From positions 62,001 to 126,000 of the forward strand of contig NZ_SJSY01000065.1 of the NCBI RefSeq assembly GCF_004352915.1: DNA of 64,000 nt, given 5' to 3'. A program made the position numbers and the translations under genes. Below the pieces are notes generated by a model. That model was given only the letters and a program-made list of their open reading frames with translations. It did no database searches and was not told the DNA's origin. How positions within the stretch are numbered: the stretch's first letter is position 1; every line of letters begins with the position of its first letter. This stretch comes from Flavobacterium zhairuonense. Its GTDB lineage: Bacteria; Bacteroidota; Bacteroidia; Flavobacteriales; Flavobacteriaceae. Positions 9,780 to 21,278 of this stretch are shown here, one piece after another.

Positions 9780-12524
9780 TTGACATGTCAAAAAACAAGC
9801 CATACTTTTACAAAAATAGCATTTAAACCTTTGCACACAAACTTATTTAATATCGTTTTATTATCATTTCTCCTAACTTTAGGATGTGGTAAAGTATATT
9901 CGCAAGATATAAAACCGAAAAAAAAGTCATTACCAACTGTAAAACAAACAGATAAAGCTTCAACTGCTAAAACTGATGCAACAAAACAAACCGATAAATC
10001 TACAGCTGTTAAAGTTGATACTGTAAAGATCGACAGCATAAAGCCTGCAAAGACTTTTCTTGATGGTAAAGTAAGATACAAGTCAAAGGATTATGCAACA
10101 ATAGACAAAAAAAAGAAACAACTTACCTTATATAATGAAGCCGAACTATATTATAAAGATGTAGAATTAAAATCCGGAATCATTATTTTGGATTATGGCA
10201 AAGACGAAGTTTATGCTGGAAGAATAAAAGATTCTGCCGGCGTACTTGTTCAATATCCAAACTTCAAACAAGGATCAAACGAAGTACAGCCAGATTCTAT
10301 CCGATTTAATTTTAAGACCAAAAAAGCCTTAATTTTTAATTCCAGAACAGAACAGGGTGAATTTAAGATCAAAGCCGCTGTTACCAAAAAAGAAAACGAT
10401 TCGGTTTACTTTTTAAGAGGCGCACGTTTCACAACATCAACAGATGTTGATAATCCAGAGTACTATTTCCAAACTAATAAAGTAAAATTTGTTCCTGGGA
10501 AAAAGGTTGTTACGGGATTAACAAACATGGTTATTGCCGACGTTCCCACTCCGCTAGCGCTGCCGTTTGCTTATTTCCCAATGAGCCAAGAAAAAAGTGT
10601 TTCGGGTATTATCATACCAAGTTATAACGACTCTAACACGAGAGGATTTTCTTTGCAAAATATGGGATATTATTTTGCCTTGAGTGATAATTACGATTTA
10701 ACCGCTTTAGCAGATTATTATACCAACGGAAGTTACGCCCTTCGTTTTGAATCGGCATATGCTGAAAGATACAAATACCGAGGCAACCTGAATGTACGTT
10801 TTGAAAATTTGATAAGCAGTGAAAGAGGTTATCCTGATTATTCAAAACAAAAAATTTACAACATTCAGTGGTCGCATTCTAAAGACTCGAAATCCAATCC
10901 AAACTCAACGTTTTCTGCTTCGGTGAACATGGGTAGTAGTAAATATTTTAAGCAATCCATTAACCAAGCGAATATTGGTTCAAACCTGAACAATACTTTA
11001 AGCTCATCTATATCATACAACAAAACTTTCAATATAATTCCTCAAGCCCGAATTGCGTTAACAGCGACACATTCGCAAAACACACAAACAGAGGTCATCA
11101 ACATGACTCTACCATCGCTTCAAGCAAGTATTGATCGTATTTATCCTTTTGTTGGAAAAGATGGAGTTAAAAAAGGCTTTATAAAAAACATTAACCTGCA
11201 ATACAACTTAAGCGGTAAAAACAGTTTTGTCACAACTGATTCATTGTTCTTTAAGCCACAAATGTTTAAAGATGCTCAAATTGGAATGCAACACACAATT
11301 CCATTAAGCACCAACTTTAAGTTATTCAAGTATTTCAGTGCTGGAATGGCGACCAATTACCAAGAAACTTGGGTAACTAAAACCATTCACAAAGATTACG
11401 ATGATACACAAAGTAAAGTTGTCACTCAAACTGTAAACGGTTTTGACGCTTTTAGAACGTATAATTTCAGCTCTAATTTAGGAACTACAATTTACGGTAC
11501 ATTTAATTTTGGCTCAGATAAAAAAATTCAATCTATTCGCCACGTCATGCGTCCGTCGATTACGTACGCATACACGCCTAGTTTTGAAAAATACTACGAC
11601 ACCTACGCAGTTGATGCTTCTGGACGAATTACAACACAATACACGCGTTTTGAAGGCGGTGTTTATGGCGCGCCAGGAAAAGAGAATTCAAACATTGTAG
11701 GTTTTGCATTAAGCAATACTTTTGAAGCTAAAGTAAGAGATAAAGACAGCACAAAAACAGAACCTAAAAAAATCATGTTGTTGAACAACTTAAACTTCAG
11801 CACAAGCTATAATTTCAATGCAGACGGAAAACAAACTCTAGCATGGCAACCTGTACTAGTTTCTGGAGGAACACAATTTTTTGACAATAAAATGAATGTC
11901 AATTTTGGAGCTACATTAGATCCTTATGCAATCGACAATTCTGGAACAAGAATAGACAAATACAACATTGACAACGGAGGAAGCTTATTCAGGATGACTA
12001 GCGCCAATGTCACATTGAATTACTCGTTCTCCAACAAAGGAGGCGAAAAAGAAAAAACCAACTCCCAGAGCCAGCGAAATGGAGGTCGAAATGATGATTT
12101 ATTCGGAACCAATACTGACTTGACCGACAGCCGAAACAGCCAATTTGCCAATGAAAAAGATGACGATAAGGATGTTATCACCGAGTTTTTTAATTCAAAA
12201 ATTCCTTGGGACATGACAATGGCTTATTCGCTTACTTATTCAAACGTAAACCGCGAAAATAAAATCTCAGGAAATTCTATTATGATTTCTGCCAATATGG
12301 ACATTACGCCAAAATGGAAAGGTGGAGTCTCTACAGGATATGATTTTGTTCAAAAAGGAATTACCTTTACCCAATTCCGTTTTGAAAGAGATTTATTGAG
12401 CTGGAGAATGGCATTCAACTGGCAACCACTTGGAACAAATTCTAACTGGAATTTCTTCATCGGAATTAAATCTGGTATGCTTAGCGACATCAAATGGAAC
12501 AAACGAAGCGTTTCAAATCGATAA
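9780..12524 (+). CDS. lptD: Putative LPS-assembly outer-membrane protein LptD
   Basis: Outer-membrane beta-barrel that inserts lipopolysaccharide into the outer leaflet. There is no ATG at the N-terminus. TTG 9780 (MTCQKTSHTF) or a TTG near 9828 (LHTNLFN) would both place a hydrophobic secretion segment NIVLLSFLLTLGCGKVYSQ correctly. A TTG at 9747 also stays in frame. After a Lys/Thr-rich linker comes the OstA-like beta-jellyroll (about residues 70-230, e.g. AELYYKDVELKSGIIILDYG), then the C-terminal barrel with many alternating aromatic strands. Its length, about 915 residues, fits the bacteroidotal LptD family. Motif TAGTTTTG at 9775-9782 resembles a -7 box, which would favour the later start. 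Confidence 0.87.
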   Translation: MTCQKTSHTFTKIAFKPLHTNLFNIVLLSFLLTLGCGKVYSQDIKPKKKSLPTVKQTDKASTAKTDATKQTDKSTAVKVDTVKIDSIKPAKTFLDGKVRYKSKDYATIDKKKKQLTLYNEAELYYKDVELKSGIIILDYGKDEVYAGRIKDSAGVLVQYPNFKQGSNEVQPDSIRFNFKTKKALIFNSRTEQGEFKIKAAVTKKENDSVYFLRGARFTTSTDVDNPEYYFQTNKVKFVPGKKVVTGLTNMVIADVPTPLALPFAYFPMSQEKSVSGIIIPSYNDSNTRGFSLQNMGYYFALSDNYDLTALADYYTNGSYALRFESAYAERYKYRGNLNVRFENLISSERGYPDYSKQKIYNIQWSHSKDSKSNPNSTFSASVNMGSSKYFKQSINQANIGSNLNNTLSSSISYNKTFNIIPQARIALTATHSQNTQTEVINMTLPSLQASIDRIYPFVGKDGVKKGFIKNINLQYNLSGKNSFVTTDSLFFKPQMFKDAQIGMQHTIPLSTNFKLFKYFSAGMATNYQETWVTKTIHKDYDDTQSKVVTQTVNGFDAFRTYNFSSNLGTTIYGTFNFGSDKKIQSIRHVMRPSITYAYTPSFEKYYDTYAVDASGRITTQYTRFEGGVYGAPGKENSNIVGFALSNTFEAKVRDKDSTKTEPKKIMLLNNLNFSTSYNFNADGKQTLAWQPVLVSGGTQFFDNKMNVNFGATLDPYAIDNSGTRIDKYNIDNGGSLFRMTSANVTLNYSFSNKGGEKEKTNSQSQRNGGRNDDLFGTNTDLTDSRNSQFANEKDDDKDVITEFFNSKIPWDMTMAYSLTYSNVNRENKISGNSIMISANMDITPKWKGGVSTGYDFVQKGITFTQFRFERDLLSWRMAFNWQPLGTNSNWNFFIGIKSGMLSDIKWNKRSVSNR

Positions 12525-12651
12525 AAATTATTTAAGTCATAACGCTGAAAATCATAAAATCAAAAGTTTGTCTTTATGAGTATGTAAAAGTTTATGACTA
12601 ATAGCTTATCGCAAAAAATCAAACTTATACTTTTAATAAAATATATTGATT

Positions 12652-13032
12652 ATGAAAAAAATCATCTTTACCGAAAAAGCACCGGCTCCAATAGGGCCTT
12701 ACAATCAAGCCGTTTTATCAGGAAACACACTTTATGCTTCTGGACAAATTGCGATCAATCCAGCTTCAGGAGAACTTGTAACTGACAATATCAACGACGA
12801 AACAAAGCAAGTGATGGAGAACATTGCAGCAATCTTAGAAGCTGCAGGTATGACATTTGAAAATGTTGTGAAATCAACTATCTTCATTATGGACATGAAT
12901 AACTTTGGCGCAATAAACACAGTTTACGGATCTTATTTTAACGAAAAAACCGCTCCAGCACGTGAAACGGTTCAAGTGGCATGTTTGCCAAAAAATGTAA
13001 ATGTTGAGATTTCTATAATTGCTGTGCAATAG
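12652..13032 (+). CDS. RidA family protein (reactive imine/enamine deaminase)
   Basis: A 126-residue member of the YjgF/YER057c/UK114 family, which hydrolyses 2-aminoacrylate and related imines formed by PLP enzymes. ATG 12652 is chosen over TTG 12646. Family motifs present are APAPIGPYNQAV, LYASGQIAINP, the arginine in TAPARETVQVACLP that binds the substrate carboxylate, and NVEISIIAV at the end. Its 3' end overlaps the convergent mgsA by 20 bp. Confidence 0.92.
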   Translation: MKKIIFTEKAPAPIGPYNQAVLSGNTLYASGQIAINPASGELVTDNINDETKQVMENIAAILEAAGMTFENVVKSTIFIMDMNNFGAINTVYGSYFNEKTAPARETVQVACLPKNVNVEISIIAVQ

Positions 13033-13387
13033 CATCTAATAATAATTGTGCCGTTGCTTCGTTTGTTGCCAGCGGCACATTATGCACATCGCACACACGA
13101 ATCAGCATATTGATATCAGCTTCATGCGGATGACTTGACAAAGGATCTTTGAAAAAGAAAACCATATTAGTTATCCCTTCCGCAACTCTTCCAGCAATTT
13201 GCGCATCACCACCAAGAGGCCCTGAAAGCATTCTCTGGGTTTTAAACCCTGCAGCTTCAGCTTTTCCCCCTGTAGTTCCAGTACCAATCAGCCTTATTTT
13301 TTCATTGTGCAAAACTGCTTCATTTTTAATTAAAAAATCAATCAAATCCGCTTTTTTGCCGTCGTGAGCAATAATTGCAATTTCCAT
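13013..13387 (-). CDS. mgsA: Methylglyoxal synthase
   Basis: Converts dihydroxyacetone phosphate to methylglyoxal plus phosphate, a bypass that relieves sugar-phosphate build-up. ATG at 13385-13387 gives a 124-residue protein starting MEIAIIAHDGKK. Family signatures are IGTGTTGGKAE (phosphate loop), MLSGPLGGDAQIAGRVAEG with the catalytic Asp, and FFFKDPLSSHPHEADI. The gene lies downstream of pfkA, gap and a hexosamine kinase on the same strand, a glycolytic setting that suits its job. It overlaps the end of ridA on the other strand. Confidence 0.93.
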   Translation of the reverse strand: MEIAIIAHDGKKADLIDFLIKNEAVLHNEKIRLIGTGTTGGKAEAAGFKTQRMLSGPLGGDAQIAGRVAEGITNMVFFFKDPLSSHPHEADINMLIRVCDVHNVPLATNEATAQLLLDAIAQQL

Positions 13388-13397
13388 AAATCCAGAA

Positions 13398-14249
13398 CTA
13401 TTGATTAGCGACATGATAAGCAATTAAACCATCGATTGGTCTTCTTAAAACATTTCCTAATTTAAGCTCATATTTATCGAAAGTCACTTGTAGCTCATCT
13501 TTTAAATAAAATGCAATAGAACCAACAAAATGTACAGGAACTTCTTTACAGTTGTCAAACTGTTTGATGTAGTTTTTAACGAAAGATTTCATCCCTTTGA
13601 AAATGATTTTTCTGCAGAATTCAGTGTCTTTATGCTTAATTAAAAACTTTGCATAAGTCGCTAAATACGCATTTGGATTTGGCTCTTTATATAATTTGTT
13701 TTTAATAAAATCAGGATCAACGTCGTACTCTTTTTCAAGTTCAACCGCCAATTCTTTAGGCATTTTATTGAAATAATATTTTCTGATCAATTCTTTTCCG
13801 AAAACATTTCCACTACAATCATCCATCACAATATATCCTAATGATTGTACTTTTTGATGCAATACTTTCCCATCGAAATAACTGCAGTTAGAACCCGTTC
13901 CTAGAATTGAAACAATTGCCTCTTCTCCTTTTGGAGTTGTTGCATAAACAGCTGCATAAGTATCTTCTTGAACGTCTACAATTGCATTAGAAAAATATTC
14001 TTGAAAGACTTGTTTCAAATATTCTTTCATTCGGTCTGTTCCGCATCCTGCTCCATAAAAAAACAAGTGCGAAGCATTCTTTTTGTTTTGTAAAATATCA
14101 AAACGGTCATTTAATCTTTCGATGATTTCAGGACCATCAAGAATTTCAGGATTCAACCCTAAAGTTTGTGTCGTGAATAATACTTTTCCATTATCATCTA
14201 TCGCAATCCAGTCTGCTTTAGTAGATCCACTGTCAACTATTAATTTCAT
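13398..14249 (-). CDS. BadF/BadG/BcrA/BcrD-type ATPase, probable N-acetylglucosamine kinase
   Basis: An ASKHA-fold sugar kinase of 283 residues. The N-terminal phosphate-1 motif is VDSGSTKADW, and the glycine-rich ATP loop is ILGTGSNCSYFDG at about residue 114-126, followed by GYIVMDDCSGNVFGKELIRKYY. This layout matches the N-acetylglucosamine kinase branch of the BcrAD family. It sits between gap and mgsA, 10 bp before mgsA, and probably feeds amino sugars (peptidoglycan or chitin derived) into central metabolism. Substrate specificity is inferred. Confidence 0.85.
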   Translation of the reverse strand: MKLIVDSGSTKADWIAIDDNGKVLFTTQTLGLNPEILDGPEIIERLNDRFDILQNKKNASHLFFYGAGCGTDRMKEYLKQVFQEYFSNAIVDVQEDTYAAVYATTPKGEEAIVSILGTGSNCSYFDGKVLHQKVQSLGYIVMDDCSGNVFGKELIRKYYFNKMPKELAVELEKEYDVDPDFIKNKLYKEPNPNAYLATYAKFLIKHKDTEFCRKIIFKGMKSFVKNYIKQFDNCKEVPVHFVGSIAFYLKDELQVTFDKYELKLGNVLRRPIDGLIAYHVANQ

Positions 14250-14335
14250 TTTATTTTTTTGTTTTTTGAGTTAGTTTTTCTTCATTTAAATAAAAAGTGT
14301 ATTTTTTACATTAATTAAAGACGTAACAAAATAAG

Positions 14336-14367
14336 AAAATCCCGTTACTTTGAGATAACGGGATTTT
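14336..14367 (-). terminator. Hairpin terminator downstream of gap
   Basis: An 11-12 bp stem (AAAATCCCGTTA with TAACGGGATTTT) around an 8-base loop lies between the gap stop codon and the kinase gene. A T-rich stretch follows on the minus strand. It may attenuate read-through into the kinase and mgsA. Confidence 0.7.
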
Positions 14368-14383
14368 GCAAAAATATATATTA

Positions 14384-15421
<1,038 letters not shown>

Positions 15422-15480
15422 CTAATTTAAAAGTCTAATTTCCTCACAATAAACTTTCTTTCCTTTTAAACTTTTATTTA

Positions 15481-16467
15481 TTAGGTCGACATAATGTCAG
15501 ACACTCTTAATAATTCTCTATCAATTTCTGATTTTCCTTTAATTGCTTGTTCAAGCGGCGTCAAAACTACTTTGTCCTCTTTAAGACCAACCATATAGTT
15601 TGATTTACCTTCTAATAAAGATTCTACAGCCTTTACACCTAAACGACTCGCCAAAACACGGTCAAAACAAGATGGAGAACCACCACGCTGCATGTGTCCT
15701 AAAACAGAAACTCTTACGTCATACTCAGGCAAATTAGCTTCAACGTAATCTTTTAATTCGAATACATTTTTACCAATTTTATCACCCTCAGCAATAACAA
15801 CTATACTTGATGATTTTCCTGAAGCTTTACTTTTTTGAAGAGAGTCCAACAATCTGTCTAGACCTAAATCTTCTTCAGGAATAAGGATTTCTTCAGCACC
15901 TGCTCCAATACCAGCATTAAGAGCAATATGCCCAGCATCTCTACCCATAACCTCTACAAAAAACAGACGGTTGTGCGAGCTTGCTGTATCTCTGATTTTA
16001 TCTATAGAATCTACAACTGTATTTAAAGCTGTATCATAGCCTAAAGTATGGCTAGTCCCATAAATATCATTATCAATTGTACCTGGAATTCCAATTACTG
16101 GAAAATCGTACTCTGAATTAAAAATCAAACCTCCAGTAAAACTTCCATCTCCACCGATAACCACTAGAGCATCAACTCCAGCTTTTACAAGGTTTTCGTG
16201 AGCTTTTTTTCTACCTTCCGGTGTTCTAAAGTCAACAGAACGAGCCGATTTCAAGATCGTTCCTCCTTTATTTACAATATTGTTTACGCTTCGAGGGCCC
16301 ATTTCTTTAAAATCACCTTCGATCATTCCTTGATACCCTCTATAAATTCCTATGCATTCTATATTATGATAAGCGCATGTTCGAACAACTGATCGTATTG
16401 CAGCATTCATTCCTGGCGAGTCTCCTCCTGAGGTAAGAACACCAACTTTTTTTATTGTTTTTGGCAT
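15481..16467 (-). CDS. pfkA: ATP-dependent 6-phosphofructokinase
   Basis: Phosphorylates fructose 6-phosphate to the 1,6-bisphosphate. 328 residues, with GVLTSGGDSPGMNAAIRSVVR (ATP site), VIGGDGSFTGG, the catalytic GTIDNDI, and EVMGRDAGHIALNAG. The ATP-type residues GGDG are present, pointing to ATP rather than pyrophosphate as donor. First gene of the pfkA-gap-kinase-mgsA set. Confidence 0.97.
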   Translation of the reverse strand: MPKTIKKVGVLTSGGDSPGMNAAIRSVVRTCAYHNIECIGIYRGYQGMIEGDFKEMGPRSVNNIVNKGGTILKSARSVDFRTPEGRKKAHENLVKAGVDALVVIGGDGSFTGGLIFNSEYDFPVIGIPGTIDNDIYGTSHTLGYDTALNTVVDSIDKIRDTASSHNRLFFVEVMGRDAGHIALNAGIGAGAEEILIPEEDLGLDRLLDSLQKSKASGKSSSIVVIAEGDKIGKNVFELKDYVEANLPEYDVRVSVLGHMQRGGSPSCFDRVLASRLGVKAVESLLEGKSNYMVGLKEDKVVLTPLEQAIKGKSEIDRELLRVSDIMST

Positions 16468-16775
16468 TATTTAAGTATTAAGTTGTAAAATTAGCAAACA
16501 TTCGGCACTTTTCAGGCTATGTTTATCATAAATTAATAAAATATGTTAAATTCAAACGTTTTCGTTAATAAGTTTTTTGATACCAAAAAATTCATTTAAA
16601 ATAATAAAAGGCACTTATTTTAATTAAATCCTTAAAATTAACAATACATTAATGAAGTGTTACAAAATTGCGAAAGTGCACTTTGTTCAAAAAAACATTT
16701 AAACCTCTAAATTTAAGCATAAAAAAAACCATTACGCGAATAATGGTTTATAATTTGATTTTATTTAACAATCTG
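16468..16775. other. Intergenic region between tamB and pfkA (308 bp)
   Basis: It contains the tamB terminator near 16721-16749 and the pfkA upstream region. On the minus strand TAATTTTA, near 16480-16495, is one base off the -7 consensus TAnnTTTG. Nothing coding is supported. Confidence 0.5.
16721..16749 (-). terminator. Terminator downstream of tamB
   Basis: Stem AAACCATTA (16726-16734) with TAATGGTTT (16741-16749) around a 6-base loop. On the minus strand it is followed by eight T, and it lies 27 bp after the tamB stop codon. Confidence 0.8.
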
Positions 16776-19700
16776 TTAAAAATCGTCGTTATCAGGAATC
16801 AGACCTTGATTGTTATATACAGGTGGTGGTTTTTTCTCTTCTTCCTTTTTCTCAGGTTTCTTTTTATTTTTTTCAGCATCCTTTTTATTGGTAAAATTGA
16901 TGTAATCCGGATTTAAATACGAATCTTGCACATCATCCGTTGATCCTTTTTTAATAGTACGCTCCAATTTATGGCTCTTAAACAATTTATTAACCAATTC
17001 GCTGAACGTATCAAAATCAACCTCATACGAAATACCAACACCTTGCGTATAACCAATTCCTTGTCCTATATAATTAATGTCGTTTTCTTTATTAAACAAT
17101 CTGAGGTTCATTGAGCCATCTTCATTAACGCGATAAAGGATTTCAATATCTCCAACAATAGCCGATTCGTTCACTCCTCCTACCGGCACTCCGACTTTTC
17201 CATTGATAGATATCTTTTCGTTAATCTGCGATGAAATATTGGCTACAAACTGCCCATCAGCTTCTTGCCCGATTCGCTTGTCTGCAGAAATAAAATTCAG
17301 ATCGATATTTACTTTATCATTATCTGATTTGATTATACCTCCTAACAAACTTGCCGCAGTCTCTGCAAATGTTCCCGACAAATCACTTTGATTAAATCCA
17401 TCAGGACTCATGAACGAGCCTGTTGAAAGCAAATACAATGCTTGTGTTTGGCGAACATCTTTATCATCTAACTTATATTGTATCTCCGACTTTAAAACAC
17501 TGCTCACAGACGGAAATTGAATATCAAAATTAGGATCTGGACTTGTCAAATCTCCTCTTAAGCCAATAACAACCTCTACAGGAACTTTTTTATTAAAAGA
17601 AGAATTCTCCAATAATACCGCAGGATTTGCCGATGTTCTATAAACAGCTTCCAGATTAAGTTGCGCTTTCATTGGGTTTCCTTCCCAAATAATAGAGCCA
17701 CCTTTTTTAACCGCAAATTTTTTATCGATTAAACCTCCATATTTAAAATTATAAGTTCCTTCATATGCCTGGAAATCTCCCCACATATTAAACTTGCCAA
17801 GCGTATTGATTTTAAATAATAAAGATCCGTATCCTTTTCCTTTCATACCGTGACCCGAATTTCTGTCCAAGATTACTTCAACTTCGGCATCTGGCGTAAT
17901 ATCAAAATCAAACTCTAATTCAAGACCGTTGTAATTTCTTGTTTTTTCGACTATACCATTGGCCAAATTGTATTTTTCTTTTGGTGTAACAAAATGAATC
18001 CAGCTGCTTTCACCAACACTTTGTGCATTGCTTATCGGAATTTTAATTTCTGTTCCTTTTTCAGATTTTGCATCTACCTTAATAAATAATCCTTCTGTAG
18101 GACCTTTGATACTTGCTGTTCCGTTTATAAATGCAGTTCCAAAATATGCCGCATCTTCACTGTCCTTGGTATCAAGTGCCAATAATCGTTTTGAAGTCAC
18201 TGTAAGATCCAATTTCCAGTTTCCAAAATTATGATGCTCAATCGTTCCATTCAGCAATCCTTTTGTTTTGTATTTGGTATCTGTTAATTGATTATTTCTA
18301 AACAAAAATTTCTCGTCTGTCAAATCAATTACGGTTCGATCACTTAGCTCATAATCTGTATTTAGGTACGGAATTGTCATTCCAGCTTTTTCAACATAAA
18401 GCCTTCCATTGATTTCTGGTTTTTTCAAATTCCCAACAACTGCAGCATTTCCAGAAACAGATCCGCGAACATTCGAAATTACTTCACCGCCAACTGGTCC
18501 TAAAGTAGCCAAATTAAATCCTTCCATTTTCAAATTCAGATCTAAAAATGTTTCTTTGTTTTCAATCGCAAAAGTTCCGCTCGCTTTAAATGATTCAGTA
18601 AAACCATTTTGAATCGATGAGTTTACCGTGAATTTCCTAAAACTCTCATCTCCCGAAATATCAAAATTCAATGTTCCCAACTCGGTTTTATTCATATTAA
18701 GATGATCGATCTTAATCGAAGCTGTAGGTTGGTAAACATTTTTATTCTGCTTGTAGTTTACCTTTCCGTTCAAATTTCCATTGAAAACAAACTTGGAATT
18801 ATAAGGGGTAATCTTATTGATGTCAACATCTTCAAAATTGAGGACGAGATCTTTATAGTCTGTTCCTTTAATCACGCCATTTAAATCAATTTTCTGGCCT
18901 TCATGAGATAAAACAATATTATCAAAATTGAAGTTTTTAAAATGCTGATCAATAATGATCTGATTGTCTTTTTCTGATTTTTCGTTTAAATACCATATAT
19001 AGTCTTTAAATTTCATTTCAGATTTCTTGATCCCGACAATGTTGTTTTTGTTTTTATCTATTGTATGAAACAAATCGAGATTGAAGTAATCTTCTCCCTT
19101 ATCACCACCTTTAAATTCTGAACGTACATACAGCGTATCTTTTGCAGTAACATTAATTAAATTGAAGTCGCGTATTTTATAATATGGCGTTTTTATACTA
19201 TCTAACTCAACATAAGCATTATAAAGCGCATTTTTATTATCAATATTGATTCGGATGTTGTCAAAAGTGTTTTTGTCCAGCTTGATCTTTTGCGATTTGA
19301 ATCTGAATTTGAATTCTTGCAAATCGGCATCAATTTTACCACGCATAACCGTGGAAGAATCAATGTTAATTTCCGGATAAAGCATTTCCACAACTTTATC
19401 ATATACATGAAAATTAAAACGCAAAAACTGTCCTTTTCCAACCTTATAAGGTTTATAATTGGTATACAAACTTCCTACTGAATTCATTACCAATTTATCC
19501 AATTGATCAAAGCGGAATTTCCCAACAATTTGCCCGTTTACAACATCTGTCGAATTTACCGCAATTGTTCTAAGTCTATCAGCATCAAAACTAGAATTGA
19601 TAGTCAGATCATCAAAAGCATAGGTGTTTTTCGGGTTTTTATATACCGCATCTTTAATGAAAATATTTCCTTGAAGATTCTCAATAGAATTTCCAGAAAC

Positions 19701-21278
19701 TTCAACAACGGCATCTCCCGTGAAAGTAGAAATAGAATCAGACACAAATTTCAATTTGCGCAAATCGGCATTTTCTACATTAATATGAAAATCATATTTG
19801 TTCTCACGTTTACTCAAATCCACCAAACCATCAAAAGTCAAACTTAAGTTAGGATCGTTCACAGAAACTTCTCCTTTATAATATGGAAGTTTGAAATTAC
19901 CATTAACAGTTATATTATTATAGGTGTAATTATTGTAATCCAGTTTTGCAATATCACCTTTTATAATTGTATTCAAATATTTCTCGGTAAAACCAACTCC
20001 ATCCACATCAACATTTAAAGTTGTTCTGCCAATATCTTTTCGATCCAGTAATGCTCCAACATTAAAATTATCCAAAATAATATTACCCGAATAAGATGCC
20101 TTATCAATAAAGTCCATATTATTCAAATGCAAATCGGCTTCTCCATTCCCTAAATCGGTTGCCATTTTAAATTTGGCTTCCAAATCAGTAGTTGAGACTT
20201 TTGTTTTACCCACGATATTAAACTTCCCGATTCTTTTAAGTTCTTTCGGAAGCCTTTTCCCAAGCACATTAGGCAGCAAAACCACAAGATTATCATAGCT
20301 CGAAGTCAATTTATCGAATTTTCCTTCCATAGAAAACTTCTGCATTTTATCTCCTAAAAGATTTTTAAAATTGATGTTTCCAACAATTCTAGAACCATTA
20401 GTATCACTCAATCTTAATTTATGCAGATTCAGATTATTAAGTGGCCCGTTTAATTTGGTTCGAATTCTAAAACGCTGATTTCTTCCTAATCCATCATAGA
20501 AATAACGAATATCATTTGAAGCAATCGAAGCAGAATCAATTGCAACATCAAACTTTACTTTATCTGTAAAATGAAGAAAATCTTCTACTTTATACCTTAA
20601 AATTGCCTGACCATAAAGCGTTGACCTTTTAGTTTTTATCGCAAGATTCTCAACTTTAATTTGTTTTTTGGTATAACTGAATTTCCCAGCGAAATTAGAA
20701 ACATACAAGCCACGGTGATCTTGAAATGAAAACCTGTGGATATTGGTATTTACATCAGGTCCATACAATTTAAATTCGCTTATGTATGCATTTAGCTTTG
20801 TAAATTCAAGAAATTTTGGAGTCTTTTTATTTTCATCAACAACCGAGAAAAATCCTTTAGAAATGTATGCATTTTTAGCTGTAAGCAAAAAATGTTTTTT
20901 TGATTTTGAAGGTTTTCCTGTTTCAAACAGTTTGACAAACTTATTGATATTATTTTCGTCTTCGTTTTTATAGGTTTTCAAATTAAAAATCAAACCCGTC
21001 AATCGAAGATCGCCAAAAATCAAGTCACCATCCATCAATCTTTTAAAACTCAAAATATCAGTTGTAATAATATCAGAAGCGATCATTACTTTTTTATGAT
21101 GATCTAAAATCAAAACATCTTTAAGCTTTACGCCTCCAAAAATATTTATCGCAACTCTCCCTACCGTAATATTAGCATTAAAATCTTCTCGCAAAGATTC
21201 TGTTGCATATCGGGCGATTTTTGTTTGTACGGCAGGCAAAGACAGTATGATAGCGAACGCTAACAAAAGTAAGATCAA
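16776..21278 (-). CDS. tamB: Translocation/assembly module TamB-like protein (DUF490 domain)
   Basis: A giant AsmA-like protein (1500 aa or slightly more) that spans the periplasm as a beta-taco bridge, thought to move lipids or assist outer-membrane protein assembly. One N-terminal TM helix (LLLLAFAIILSLPAVQ) is followed by more than 1000 residues of repetitive beta strands, with the conserved C-terminal DUF490 part (GGLIDKKFAVKKGGSIIWEGNPM, then LDLNFISADKRIG). The C-terminal tail is Lys/Glu/Pro-rich. The start is uncertain: TTG at 21276-21278 begins inside the TM helix, and the frame stays open upstream to a stop at 21342-21344 through a basic segment (KTKIKAAIKKVKKIVSRTL) with no ATG, GTG or further TTG. 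The gene is divergent from tsaD. Confidence 0.88.
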   Translation of the reverse strand: MILLLLAFAIILSLPAVQTKIARYATESLREDFNANITVGRVAINIFGGVKLKDVLILDHHKKVMIASDIITTDILSFKRLMDGDLIFGDLRLTGLIFNLKTYKNEDENNINKFVKLFETGKPSKSKKHFLLTAKNAYISKGFFSVVDENKKTPKFLEFTKLNAYISEFKLYGPDVNTNIHRFSFQDHRGLYVSNFAGKFSYTKKQIKVENLAIKTKRSTLYGQAILRYKVEDFLHFTDKVKFDVAIDSASIASNDIRYFYDGLGRNQRFRIRTKLNGPLNNLNLHKLRLSDTNGSRIVGNINFKNLLGDKMQKFSMEGKFDKLTSSYDNLVVLLPNVLGKRLPKELKRIGKFNIVGKTKVSTTDLEAKFKMATDLGNGEADLHLNNMDFIDKASYSGNIILDNFNVGALLDRKDIGRTTLNVDVDGVGFTEKYLNTIIKGDIAKLDYNNYTYNNITVNGNFKLPYYKGEVSVNDPNLSLTFDGLVDLSKRENKYDFHINVENADLRKLKFVSDSISTFTGDAVVEVSGNSIENLQGNIFIKDAVYKNPKNTYAFDDLTINSSFDADRLRTIAVNSTDVVNGQIVGKFRFDQLDKLVMNSVGSLYTNYKPYKVGKGQFLRFNFHVYDKVVEMLYPEINIDSSTVMRGKIDADLQEFKFRFKSQKIKLDKNTFDNIRINIDNKNALYNAYVELDSIKTPYYKIRDFNLINVTAKDTLYVRSEFKGGDKGEDYFNLDLFHTIDKNKNNIVGIKKSEMKFKDYIWYLNEKSEKDNQIIIDQHFKNFNFDNIVLSHEGQKIDLNGVIKGTDYKDLVLNFEDVDINKITPYNSKFVFNGNLNGKVNYKQNKNVYQPTASIKIDHLNMNKTELGTLNFDISGDESFRKFTVNSSIQNGFTESFKASGTFAIENKETFLDLNLKMEGFNLATLGPVGGEVISNVRGSVSGNAAVVGNLKKPEINGRLYVEKAGMTIPYLNTDYELSDRTVIDLTDEKFLFRNNQLTDTKYKTKGLLNGTIEHHNFGNWKLDLTVTSKRLLALDTKDSEDAAYFGTAFINGTASIKGPTEGLFIKVDAKSEKGTEIKIPISNAQSVGESSWIHFVTPKEKYNLANGIVEKTRNYNGLELEFDFDITPDAEVEVILDRNSGHGMKGKGYGSLLFKINTLGKFNMWGDFQAYEGTYNFKYGGLIDKKFAVKKGGSIIWEGNPMKAQLNLEAVYRTSANPAVLLENSSFNKKVPVEVVIGLRGDLTSPDPNFDIQFPSVSSVLKSEIQYKLDDKDVRQTQALYLLSTGSFMSPDGFNQSDLSGTFAETAASLLGGIIKSDNDKVNIDLNFISADKRIGQEADGQFVANISSQINEKISINGKVGVPVGGVNESAIVGDIEILYRVNEDGSMNLRLFNKENDINYIGQGIGYTQGVGISYEVDFDTFSELVNKLFKSHKLERTIKKGSTDDVQDSYLNPDYINFTNKKDAEKNKKKPEKKEEEKKPPPVYNNQGLIPDNDDF

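Noticed and set aside
12594-12785. ORF of 63 codons overlapping the start of ridA
   Set aside because: Out of frame with RidA and without recognisable features; the RidA frame has complete family motifs.
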